This document shows positions 34,501 through 47,300 of a stretch of DNA of 64,000 nucleotides, piece after piece (the stretch's first letter is position 1; every line of letters begins with the position of its first letter). The position numbers and the translations under genes were made by a program. This DNA is from Saccoglossus kowalevskii (taxonomy: Eukaryota > Hemichordata > Enteropneusta > Harrimaniidae), in assembly GCF_000003605.2 (NCBI RefSeq), contig NW_003111473.1:189329-253328 (forward strand), in the 5' to 3' direction. The notes under the pieces were generated by a model that saw only the letters and a list, made by a program, of their open reading frames with translations, did no database searches and was not told where the DNA came from.

Positions 34501-36104
34501 CCATTTTAGCTATTCTAAATCTCACCTTAGTTGAATGATACGAGATAGATGTACTGATCTATTATATACATAAAAGTTGTAATCATTTACATACATATAA
34601 AAGTTACCTAATGGGTTGAGTCAGTGAAACCATGCATATCGCCTCCTGAGTGTCTGAAAAACATCAGTTATTATGCTATGGATAATCTCAACACAAGTAC
34701 ATTAGACAATCCTACGTTGTGCATATTAAATAAACCATTGCGAGTAACCCTCCACATCCGTATTTACATCTGTTAGTTCATGCTAGGTGTAATGAATATT
34801 ACCATAAAGTAACACAATTAAACATGGCAGGTACAGGGTGCTTTAGGAGCCAATAGAAAGACACTTAAGGAGTTATCTGATGACGTACATACATATTCAG
34901 ACAGTTGCAATTCTTGATGCCATCAAGGGTCTGCAGCATTTCTAGATAATATCCAGTGACTTTATTTATGTTTTACCATACTAAATACAGCTTAGAGTGC
35001 AGTACTGTGCATTAGCTGTATTGCAGATGTCAAATTGCAAAGCTAATCGTTGATTGTTCCCACAATAGTGTAACTGATCCATGCGCTTTGACAACAGTAA
35101 TACAGTTAGAGTGGATGAGACGAATTTCACATGCAGTTATATAACCACAACCATTGTAACTATAAAAACAGCTTTGATAAGCTTTCAATTGCAGTTGCAA
35201 TTAATGTACTAATTTGACCTACGACTATTCTGATAAAGAATTTTTCTCCCACGTTTTATATTACTAAGTTAGCATCTGCCAATCATTGTTTACATAGCAT
35301 TACAAAAACCTCATGCATTTAAACATGTGACCTTGGTAGATTTGCACCAAATGCAATTATATCCCTGATTACAATGCAAGATATTACAACCCTCTCATGG
35401 TTTAACCAATCATGCATGCACACGTTGTATATATTACAAGTATCTATGATTAATATTAAAATGTCATGTCCATTAATTTGTTTGGCAAAATGCCATACAC
35501 TCCTGTATCATTTACTTTTGCTCTTAAGCATAAATGCAAATGTAGTATTTATCTAGAATGGGGAAAACATTAGACTTTTGCTAGGTTCTACAATATAATG
35601 AGAAAAATATAAAATATCAAGTATCACAGAATACAACAAATATTTTTCAGAGCATTTGGTATATACACAGGTCTAATTCTAGATAATGCCATTTTGGGTA
35701 AACCACTGCAACATCAATTATGTATGACAAAGGTGTGACAATTCTCATGTCAATGAAAAACAGGAAGAAATCTATCAACTTACGACTTTTATAAAGTAAT
35801 TGAAAAAAATCCTGTCACTTAAAAAATCAAGTATGACGACGAATCATCCACTGTGTGGCCCGTAATTTCTGTGTTGTTAACGATCAGCATGCTATAATGA
35901 CTGCTGTGTAAAGCAGTAAAATAATGATGGTGCAACAAACTCAAGACCTGCGCATAAATCAATGGTTATAATTACAAATACTGTATACCTGCATGTTTTA
36001 ATACATAATGTATTGAAAACACAGAGGGGCTTTAGTAAATACAAGTAGACAAAGTCCATTTAGTATAAAATGTATGCCAAATCAAGCTATCATTAATAAT
36101 TTAC
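31599..36104 (-). other. PBRM1: Intron, no exon recognised
   Basis: AT-rich sequence. An exon-like segment at 34608-34654 was examined and not accepted. No PDYY-type bromodomain codons were found on the minus strand. Confidence 0.45.
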
Positions 36105-36160
36105 CACCTCTTCTAAATAAGACACATGCATGGTTTCTTTGTCTCCCATCTTTTTGATAC
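36105..36160 (-). CDS. PBRM1: Polybromo-1-like, candidate first coding exon
   Basis: ATG at 36149-36147 in a good context (AAAAAGATGG) opens 15 codons, MGDKETMHVSYLEEV, that end at a donor GTG|GTAAAT. Spliced to the exon at 31598 it reads ...SYLEEV-YYREQGECTC..., open and in phase, making a total of 5,784 coding bases (1,927 residues plus stop). The composition is coding-like. The acceptor at its right edge (AATAAG|GT) is weak, with little pyrimidine tract, so the exon may instead extend further right or be a chance match. No part of bromodomains 1-4 is encoded. Confidence 0.42.
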
Positions 36161-39100
36161 CTTATTACACCATAGTATAGGGTTGTAAAAGATGGGTGTG
36201 GTTTCTCAATTTCTACATGTATCAGGTCACCAGTTGTTTTTCTCATCAACTAAGCCATTAGTCACCCAGTCTGAAAAGTTTCCTGATTAGGCAACCATTC
36301 TAATAATATTACTTCACCAAAATAGATTTTGCAGAAACAAAGCAGACATGTCACAATAACTAATGAATGACTTGATTGTGAAGTCAAAAAATTCCCTTAA
36401 AGAATGTGAATACAGAGAGGCCTTCTGGGGATGCGCCACACATCATTTATGGAAGAATGGTATATGGAGTTTTCAATAGAATGTTATCACACAAATATTT
36501 ATTCATAAGATGATGTAAAATACCACCACTGGAATTCTCCCACCGTCGGACTTAACACAAATATTTTTAAATATTCCATATATAATTTTTTAAATTTCTG
36601 TACTAAATTTAGATCAAATGGATAGACATGCCATCATTTAATGGATTTAATCAATACTTGAGAAAAATAAAATGTCAAAAATAAAAGGGTTATTTTGTGA
36701 AATATGACAATAAACAACAATAGCCGGAAAATCACTATAAGAAGCTTTGAGCACAAATTGAGGACACACACCTTGACAAAAATGACAACAATAACCTTCA
36801 TTGTAAAAATAATCTGTTAATATTAAATAAATGTTCACTAATCAAGTTGGGTCAATCATCACAAATTTTCAATAGGCATCTGTAAATTTTAAAGTTGAAA
36901 TTGTAATTGTGCTCCAAAATAAAAATTTAATTATTAAAAATAGAATAATTACAACCACATGTTAACTTACAATGAGTAAAAAAAATGCAGTATTTTGACA
37001 AATATTAAGTACACCTATCATATTGCAGAAATCTGGCAGCATATATAGCAGTATATAAAGACAACGATAAAAAAAATCCCAAAGGGAAAAATGTTATTGT
37101 GTTCACATTTGTATTCTTGCCACAACATATAGATGTTATTATACAGAGGAGATAAACACATTCTATCCAAGGGTCTTGTGAAACATGATATATACATACA
37201 CTAAAGTATTTACATGTGAAAATTAAATGGGGCCATTTTCTTGCAATGAAGGTATATATAGACAGACACACACTGCATGTATACACAGTTGCACTATCAT
37301 ATTTGCTTAATGACGACATTTATCCTGAATCTCTCAGCAATATATACTATTTCAATCCATTTTCCTTGATTAATTCACTTCAATTTAGTTTATGGCTGGT
37401 TGGGCACATACATGAATCATTCATCTTACTATTAAGGACAAAGGAATATCACACACAAAGCAGCCTGTCCATGCGTCTTTACATCAGTCATTAGGTGTTA
37501 CAAAGTATTAACAGTTTTTTTTTTTATAATACCTTACATAATATTTTATGTTTTGGGGGGTCTGTTGAGGGGATTTTGTAATTGTCAATTCCAACACCAG
37601 AATGCATAGGATATTTATTTTGAGAATAATATTCACCAGATTAATGATTTGAACACAAAGGAGTTCACCGCCAGTGTCATATTAACTACTTTCAATAGAT
37701 TTTACAGAACCACAAACATGTTTTTTTCTTTCTTTTTTTTCTCACTTTTTTTTTAACTGTTGACGAACAAAGCAAAAATAAAACAATTTTTCCTGACAAG
37801 TGAAAGTATGAATTTAGTGGGGGTAATTTGCATAATTATGGGCACTTATAATTTAAGCTACAAAACAGTTCAAATAAAAAAAGTTAAACAATGCAGGGAA
37901 AATAAACATTTTAAATAATTAATTAGCATGAAAAATTATTTTATTCTAATTGCAATAAAATAACTCAGGGGTTTAAACAATAACCTTTAAATAAATATCT
38001 GCCTATTAATAGAATTGTACGGTAATTAAAAGTACACTTGGCAAAATAATACTGAGAATGTACAGTGTTTTTCTTGCACAAAACCCTGGCAATAAAAAAC
38101 TGTTGACCAACCAGTGAAATCAAAATTAATTTGAGCGTATTTTAAAATTAATATAGAAGTTATTAGGTGCAATATTGTTGAGTATTTGGGTTTGGATGAA
38201 ATCACATTTCATTTCAACTGGTAATAGTTTTGTAATAACCATATTTTCATCCAAATTTAATAACAAAAGCCGTTTTTTGTCCTGCATACATGTATATAAT
38301 ATTTCAATATATAGGCACAGTGGTTTCCTTTTTGGAAAAAAGAGCCAGTACAAGTTTACATATGTAGCTGTGCTTAGGTTCATTCAAGCACACAGTTGCT
38401 GAAAAATTAACTAACTGATCAATGGAGGGAGGGGGAATAGAAGGCGGCAAAGAATATTCAGAAGAAAGTGCCTGCTAGTTCTAGGAATATATACCAGTAT
38501 ATTTGTACATATAAAAACGTAAAGGGAAACTGATTCACTCAATAAAATATCAATTCAGAAAGAGAAGGAAACAAAACTACATGTACATTACCTGCATGTC
38601 AGTGATGTATTGGTTGATTGTGTTCAAGGCGATTTGTAGACTGATGAAATCAAAGATATAGTAGAAATAAAATACACAAAGCCGAGTGAAATCATGTAGT
38701 TTTTTCACAAACACATAAACCGTCACAGTGCTATCATTCAGTGCTAATCCAGTACGTCTATTATCTCAGTGATGAATACACACGCACGACAGCCCTAAAG
38801 CAATAACACCAATTATATCCAAGAAATGTTGAATAGGAAAGAAGTATTTGCATTATATATATATAAGTGATTAGACGCGTTGACGTTTGCATCATACAAA
38901 TTTTTATCTCGTATTAGACATAGCAACATTCATATTTAATTACATACTAATGGATTTCACCAGCCAATGTATGATCAGAGGCACAATATCATTATAATTT
39001 CCATAGACGCATGTCACTCTGATAAATTATGGCATCAAACAATCAGTGGACAAAGCTAAATGAATAATAATGAAAGTAGTTTTAACTAGTGTATACTAAA

Positions 39101-41283
39101 GCATATAGTGTCGTGTTTTTTTAATATACGACACAATTGATTTTCTCCACAAATGTGATATAAAATTTGTGCATGATGCGTTAACCTTTGAGTAGACTGT
39201 GCTAACATTTATAAGTCAAATCACTGATACACATTTTGTTGTAATTTTACAGACTGTAGAGACCATGCATAGAAATTCCTGCAATTTTTTATCCATTCTT
39301 TATACTGAAGACACTTTTTGTATGCAGCCTTTGCCACGCATGCAAAATTGACAACGTTACCCAGTGTCGTTGAAGACTTATTTATAGTGAATGCCTTTAT
39401 CACAAAAATGCTCCTAGCTGTATCCCAACATAGTACCTGATTACAGCGTTACTAAATTACAGCATGTACAATAAATCTCAACTTCATGCCTCTAAGTCTT
39501 TGTTAAATAAAAGTCCGTTTTGAGTTTTCTTGTAGATTACATTACCTGCTATCAAGTTATTACCCGCAACACTCCTCATCAAAACTGTACCACACCAAGT
39601 GACATAAAAAGGTGTACCAAACCAATGATTGGTCCAATAGCACTATTCTCACACCCAATCTCAAACTAATGTTAAAACCATTCTAAATGGAAATGATTTA
39701 AAATGGACTACTGATAGTCTGTACATAAAGCTAAGTATAACAAATATATAGGCACAATTAGATTAAATTGTTGAGAGCAACATGTCTAACCAAATTCACT
39801 TTGCCTTAATGTTCAAACATATAATTTAACATGTGATATTAACACTAACAACGTTAAAGATAGGACAGGAACATGGATATTTTATTTCTGTAATGGGAAT
39901 ACAGTTTTATTTTGTATCTAAGATAATCTTTGTTTTTTTAAAGGGTTGCAAGTGTGTGTGTGGGGGGGGGTGCGAGTACATGTGCGATTGGGGGAGGGGG
40001 AAGTACCAATGATGAACATTTTTTCTTAAATATGATTAACTTACAATGTATTTGTCAATACATTATTAATAAACAATAGTTGTGAAACACCTATCAGATT
40101 AAAAACAAACTGTCCTCAGCTGCACTTTAGCAGTGTGCGTTTTTAACACATTTCAGACTTTACCATGCATTAGTTATTTACTAGCGAAATAATTACATCC
40201 CTTTTTAGTGAGCCACTCATTACGTCCAAACAAAAATCGACTCTTTACCCATACAAACACTTCAAAAAATACAATCAACGTACACTATTTGACATTTAGT
40301 GCATTCCCAAGTGTAAGCCGAACATCTAAACAGAAATAAAATTTAACTATAGACCCACTGAATTATCTTGGTCATATCAATCACATTTGGAAACAAGGTA
40401 CCTAACAAACAGCATTGATGATATCTTGCATGCAAGCAGTCTACTCAGGTTTCAATTCCATTCCAACACTAGCACATGCAGAAACATTAATGTCACCATG
40501 AAATGGAGTCACACTTACAGTTTGCAGAACACTCCATTAGATACACTTATATCATGATGGTTGCTCAACATTAAAAAGTGTACACTCAATCATTGCATGG
40601 GAAATATATCGCGTATGCTGGTACAAATTATATTCCAAACATAAAACAATCCACCAGGGTGGTTGCTAAAGACAGAATAACTGGAATATTCAAGAAATTA
40701 TACCCAAGATGGATATACATGTAGGATACATAATTGCTAGCTTTACTTAGCAGTGATGCCTGTCTGACATTTGATAATTACATGACCTTTTAAGATCAAT
40801 ACTCCATGCGTAGTACAAAAATACGTCATATCAAATAAAACAATTTATTGGCAAATGCTGTTATGAACACAAAATGGGATGGAAAATTAACCAGACAGGC
40901 AAGTGACATATTCAAAAATTGATTTAGTGTTTCATCCTAATTATGTAATCAAAAACATGAATAAAAGCTTGTGAAGCGAGTATTTTGAGCAGTTAGTAAT
41001 GTTCTAACAAGTAGTCTACACTTTGCAAGTAATCTGGACCACAGTTTAAACAAAATGTCTTGTGTGCAGAGTGAATTGAAGGAATTAATTCAAAAAATGG
41101 GAATGTTTATAATAACAAAGTTAAGAATAACATTTTAAACATGAATACTGTGAACATTAATCAGTAATTTTTGAGATGTGCAAAGTGGAAGCCATCTTAT
41201 CCAGAGTAATGAGGGTATATTGTGTTTTTTGTCCCTACAGAGGGCCCAATGAAAATTACTTTATTGTATATTGGCCTACCCTC

Positions 41284-41347
41284 TTTAAATAAAGTGTTAA
41301 ATAGATAAATAAATAAAGTGTTAAATAAATAAATAAATAAATAAAGT

Positions 41348-41444
<97 letters not shown>

Positions 41445-41447
41445 AAT
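41284..41447. repeat. (AAAT)n microsatellite
   Basis: A nearly pure run of AAAT units with a few 'aaagtgttaaat' interruptions at the left end. It lies at the edge of a dispersed repeat copy (41448-41745). The minus-strand open frame of repeated FIYL residues is an artefact. Confidence 0.97.
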
Positions 41448-41745
41448 AAAACTTACTATGATAACATTTTTTCACCAAAAATGACAAAAATATTTTTTAA
41501 TTAGAACATTTTAGAAATATTCATGAAATAAACAAATCTGATAGATGTGCACTTGAGATACTTATATGCTAAATATCAAAGTAAAGACTTGTGGTTTTTA
41601 AAAATATCAAAAAGTAAAAAATATAACTTTTTTACCAATTTGTCACAAAATTAACAAAATGTAAAGTTGATGCCAACAATCAATCACTAATACAAAAATA
41701 TGATAGCTCAACTCTGTCGACTAAGTCAACAGTGAAGCTAAAAAT
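41448..41745 (-). repeat. Diverged copy of the dispersed 157-bp-unit repeat
   Basis: It shares 'caccaaaaatgacaaaaata', 'atgaaataaacaaatctga' and 'tgtcgactaagtcaacagtg' with the copy at 18060-18310. It has the same order and orientation but many substitutions. Confidence 0.7.
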
Positions 41746-43399
41746 TAATCTTTTTTTCTGAAACAATACAAACCAAACATTTGTGTATATTAAAGATTAT
41801 TATGTGTATTTTTCCCCTTATCTTTTTTACAGTTTATTTTCAAGACTTAGTTTTTGCACTATTGTTTTCACTTTTCAACTTTCCCAGGAGTTGTTAATAA
41901 ATTACTCCATGAGAACCACTAGATGAGAAGCACTGAAGCATTCATTAGATGAGATGATTCATATCCTTCAGTTCAAATACAATCAAAAATTTGAAACCAC
42001 TGTGAAGGCATCATACATGTACTCTAGCCATTTGAATTATGTAACAGGCAAATTAAATCATGTTTGAATAATTCAGTATGACAAATAAATCATGGCAATT
42101 TATAATGACATCTTATGCTAGATTATAGTGTATTCAGACATTCAGAGACTATTTACCTTCTATTTTACTCTAATCCATAAAATGACGTATGTAAGCATAC
42201 TTTGAAAATCACCATATTTGGTAACAGTAAATCCTCATTTGGTTATCACATGATATGCAAATTACAATAAAAATAGTAACTCCAAACATACAATGGTAAT
42301 CACACTAAGGTCATAAACTCACTAAAACAAGCTTACACTGAATAATATGTATTACCAGTGGTAATAATGATCATGATAAATCATAGTTTGTATATTTACA
42401 AATGTTTTTATCTTGTTCTTTGATTGTGAAAATGCAGGTGTTTTTGACATTTATTTGACAATTGTGATTCCATAGGACATAAATAACAATATATATATAT
42501 ATAAAATGTTCTAAACAATTCAAAACATGCTCTTTTCATACAACATAGCTAAACATTTTCACAGAAATTTGACTGGTGACCTCAATTTGTCAGTTTTCCT
42601 ATCTTGTGAAACATTCATGAAGGTGGAAATAATCAAATCTTTTTTTTTCTAGACTCCAAACCAGTTACACGCATGCCATGATGTATATTATTCGGATATA
42701 GTGTGTTGTATGATCATAAAAAATATTCAAATAAAACGCAAATATAACGAGAACACATATTTATGTATTATCGGTACATAGCATATTTGCCCTTAACAAC
42801 CATTAATCTTCAATATATATGTAGAGTTGGTACAATCTATAGTAAAGCAACGTCTCAATCTGAATACAAACCTCGTAAATTAAGCAAGCAGTTTACGTCT
42901 TGCTTAATACACTGCCACACAATTATATATGTACATAAATCAGTACTAAACTGTATACATTGAGGAAAATGTTCCATATATGGTCTATTAGATGTGCATA
43001 TACAAGAATGTTCAGATCACCTAACGTATAACTGAAACAAGCTTGTTGACATATATTGACAGAAATAGCGTTAGTGCTTAAAGTGCCTAAAAATGAATAA
43101 AAATCAAATCAATATAGCGGTACATAGCACAATCACTTGAAAATACATTCATAATCATATGAAAGCTGTTCAACTAAATGTACTAATCAAAGAATGCTTA
43201 AAAAGAAGCGAGGGTGTTGAATACATTACATACAATGTAGAAAATATATCAAATTTAAAAATTTTAGTTTAGGCTAATAAACAATATATCTGACATAATT
43301 CAGCAGTTTAAGTTAGTTTTTGTGAAATTAATCTGAACTGCAATATCAAAATTAGATTGACGAGTATTAGTATAAAAACTAAAAATTGGGTACTACTGG

Positions 43400-43650
43400 T
43401 GGTAATTATTAATTAAACCAATTAGGTAATTAATATGAAGAAATTTCAACCCAAAACTCATTAAGTCTGTTGATTACCACAGGGTTCCAAGTTTCATGAA
43501 ATTTGTGCAGTGGCTCTTGAGATACCAGTGAAACAGCTAACAAAAATTGCTAATTAACTATGCAAAATTGATTATTTCAGAGCACCTATATAAAGACTTT
43601 GACTGAAATTTATAGGATGAATGGTTCTTGAGTTAACAGACGAGTTTAAA
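43400..43650 (-). repeat. Partial dispersed repeat copy (150-bp-unit part)
   Basis: 'taattaatatgaagaaattt', 'ccaagtttcatgaaattt' and 'gagataccagtgaaacag' match the units at 18318-19140 in order and spacing, with substitutions. Confidence 0.6.
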
Positions 43651-44099
43651 AATACTATACAACTTAATCATGCACATATGGTTAGGTTGCATGTGATTGC
43701 AAAACACAACACGTGCAGCACTGTCTATTACATACACTAAACCATTCAGTAAAGTGGGTGGCAATGTTGCCTATTGGCTGGCTAGGAGTATACATATATG
43801 TTGCACTCACAGTAAAATCTGGAAGAGTCACACATTCATACAAACATACATGCACACACACAGACAGACAGAGTAACTGCAAAGACTCCCATTGTGTGTT
43901 CAATATTTTAAATGAAATCCAGTGTAAATACAATGCCCCAAACAAATTTAATTTTAAATGACTTATTTCAATAGAACAATAAAGATACTTGCAGTGAGAA
44001 ATGAAACACAGATAACTCACAAATAACTTCAGCTCTTAAGTAAATATATTCCACAATTATAAGTAGAAATTATTAAAACATGCCCTAGATATGATTTCA

Positions 44100-44340
44100 C
44101 GAGACAAGCTGGCTGATATAGCCCCGCTGTTTTAGATGCATACTAGTATGTTAAAATAAGAGAAAGTTATTGAACAAAATTAACAAATCTACCGGTAACA
44201 AAAGTCCACCCATTCGTGCCTACAAATAAAATAAAGCCATTTAAAAAAGGCATTTGTAGTGAGTACAAACACAGTCTTTAAGAAGTCGAAAATGTAAAAT
44301 TGATGGCAATGAACAACACCAAACTTTCAGTGATTGTACA
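44100..44340 (-). repeat. Partial dispersed repeat copy (hairpin end and flank)
   Basis: 'agctggctgatatagccccg' followed by 'ctgtttta' parallels 17945-17985 ('agttggctgagatagctccg' then 'ctgtta'), and 'aagaagtcgaaaatgtaaaa' parallels 18225-18240. The rest is diverged. Confidence 0.5.
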
Positions 44341-47300
44341 AATAGCTTTACTATCACAGGGCTAAAAACTGGTTTTCCAGTAATGTTACTTGTTGCTTGG
44401 TAACCTAACCTTAATGTGCAGCATGTTAGCATCATAGCCAAATTGCAAATAACTGTAAACCACGTATAGCCCTTTACTCAATGCTCTGAACAAAATATTC
44501 AATACAAAGGAATCCTACTACACATACACACACTTCCCAAATGAGCATATTAATACAATGTTAATGGAATAAATACAATAAGCAGAAAGTGTTTATCTCT
44601 ACCTGAGAAATGCTACCTGATTTTACCAGTGGATGAAACATGCTGCTATTCTGCTCAAAGCACGACACAAACTAATCTCTGATTTTTTGCAGGTATACTG
44701 TATATTTAATGAACTCTGAACACGCATATATATATATATGCAAAACAGCATATGTCATTTTGCATTATGGGCAGAACAATATGAATTGCTAACACCTGAC
44801 ATGCAATATAGATAATTAATCTAGGCTGGATTATTAACAATATTCTGATACATAAATTGAGATTATATCGCATGTGGGATTAAGCACAGTCTACAAATAC
44901 AGAGGTAAATTTCTTGCTTTGCTTCAGACAATATTCATGAAATAATAATTTTGAATTGTTATCTTATAATGTGATCACATACCATCTGTGTATGATATTC
45001 TAAGTTTTTGAATAGTGACATGAATTAATTCAGATTATATCAATTATTCCTGTCAATGGTGGACAATCCATTTTTTACCAAGATGAGGGTTTGGATCCAT
45101 TTTTAAATACTTCACTTGTAATAAAATGATTTATGCATGTATACAATACTCCAAAGACTCAACACGAAACTAGCACCTAATGTGATGAAAGTGTACACTG
45201 TGTCACACGCCACCATGCAAAATTTAGAAAACTAAATTCTTTAATTTGATACAATTTTTTTGAGCTTTCTAAGGTAAATCAGCCAGGCTGTTTATTTATA
45301 AGACCACAAGATATGGGACAATAAGTGTATGGAAGGTTAATGGAGGAAAAGAAGTAATATAAATCAACTTGTCTGAAATACCAAATTACAAATTATTAGC
45401 CATAGCAACAATCATCACCATGGTACCCAGATGTAAATTGAGTCCTCCCAATCAAAATAAATGTGACATTTATGAATTACTTGACACATGACAATATTCA
45501 CTATCTGGATATGTGATACTATGCTCATCATATATTATACTGTCTTACAAAATGATAACACAGTATCTGATTATACAACTGCCATTTTTAGAAATCTAAT
45601 GTATGCCAACAATAACACTTTATCCTTGATCACAACTGTTCCCTCATCAGCAGCCTGGGGAAAAAAGTTTCCAGACTACCATAGCAGTAATTACTGCCCA
45701 CCCTTACACCAGAGACAGGTAACTTTCCAGTTGAGCTATTACAAATTAAAACTAACATGCCCAGGGGTTTGGTAATTTTTTGTGTGGTCTACTTCAATTA
45801 AAATTATGGAAATGCAATTTCTTAGCTTATTTTGAATATAGATCAGACTTCTCAGCTCTAGATGAAAGTGATGATCAAAGAAACACTGACATCATTCAGA
45901 TCATTATGGTCACTGTCTACTGCTAAATAAAGTGATATTTTTAGTGATAACTTGGAATAATTTTTAATGCAGAGCTGGTAAATTTCCTGCAGGGCTGGTG
46001 AAATTTTGAAAGTTACCTGCCCTAGTGTCTGTTATTATTATTTCAAACACTGTCAATAGATATCATTTATGTTGACAGCTTTCTGCTTGAGTACAATTAT
46101 TTATCCTTTACAATTCATTATTAGTTGAGATGGCACATGCAATTTGCTATTGGGTAGATGAAACTATTCAATATATTGTATGTATGATTAAACATTACAG
46201 TCTCTTGTTATAATTCTCAGCTATAAAAATAATAAAACTCATTCATGTTTACTAGTATCTATTTTCCCTATTTTAATTTATTTATCTTAATGAGCTACTT
46301 TTGCGCTAAATGACAGATATATTTCTAGGGTCAAAATAAGTCTTTTATACAGTGATTCACTACATAAAAATGAATAAAAACATTTACTTTCATTTATTAT
46401 ATTTTATTAATACCTTTGTTTTATACTCTTTTAATTTTTTTTTTCCATTGCTATACCTTTATTGTATTCTTCAATCAAAGTCCCATAAAGGATACGATAA
46501 CAATAAAGATGATTATTATTATTACCGTACATAGAAGGAAGTTGATGAAAAAAAGAATTACAACATTGACAGTAAGATTATAGCTAATTTGAATAGAAAT
46601 TTGTATTTAAGTACTCATTTGCATGAAAAAAAATTTGTTTCCACAAAAAAATGCAGATAGACCAAATAAAATATTGTATAATTTTCTGTTACCCTAAGTC
46701 ATTAAATGTAAATAAAATGCATTTAAATAATGCAAGATAGAGTAACAAGGATGTTTAGTTCACACAATTGATTTACATGTATATTATAAAACATTCCCAG
46801 CAAGATCATTAGAAAAATTATGACAATACTAAGGGGTCTTAATTCTCATTATTAATCTGAGCATAATGGAGGCTGTACATGATGTCATACAGGTTTAATA
46901 GTTGTTGAGTAGACAAGAGAATAGTTGGAAGCTACAGAAGAGCAAACACTCATATACTATGAACACATTTACATACAGAGTCAATTTTAGGCGTGATATT
47001 AATTTAAACAACACACAATAATGGAATACCTTCTCAATGAATGCAGAAAGTACCATCACACAATGTTTATTCCTTGGTGTCTCACTAAGTGACCCACAAT
47101 GTTTATCAAAGCTTTTGGGGGTTGTGGGGTAACCTTGTAAAAGGTAGAGATCAACAAATAACACAATCTAACGCATGCTGTTCTAAAGCACATTAACTAC
47201 AAACTAAACTATAGAAGTCAATATTTTCAGTTTTAATGTATCTCAATATAGCGTTGTTTGGGGTTTACAATGAATGTTTCAAACATGCATACATTGTAAA

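Noticed and set aside
34608-34654. Small exon-like segment with a TTTTTCAG acceptor and AG|GTAACT donor
   Set aside because: In the phase required by the neighbouring exons it contains a stop codon; only a different phase is open, and it shows no family similarity.
41197-41487. Minus-strand frame rich in Phe, Ile, Tyr and Leu
   Set aside because: It is a translation of the (AAAT)n microsatellite.
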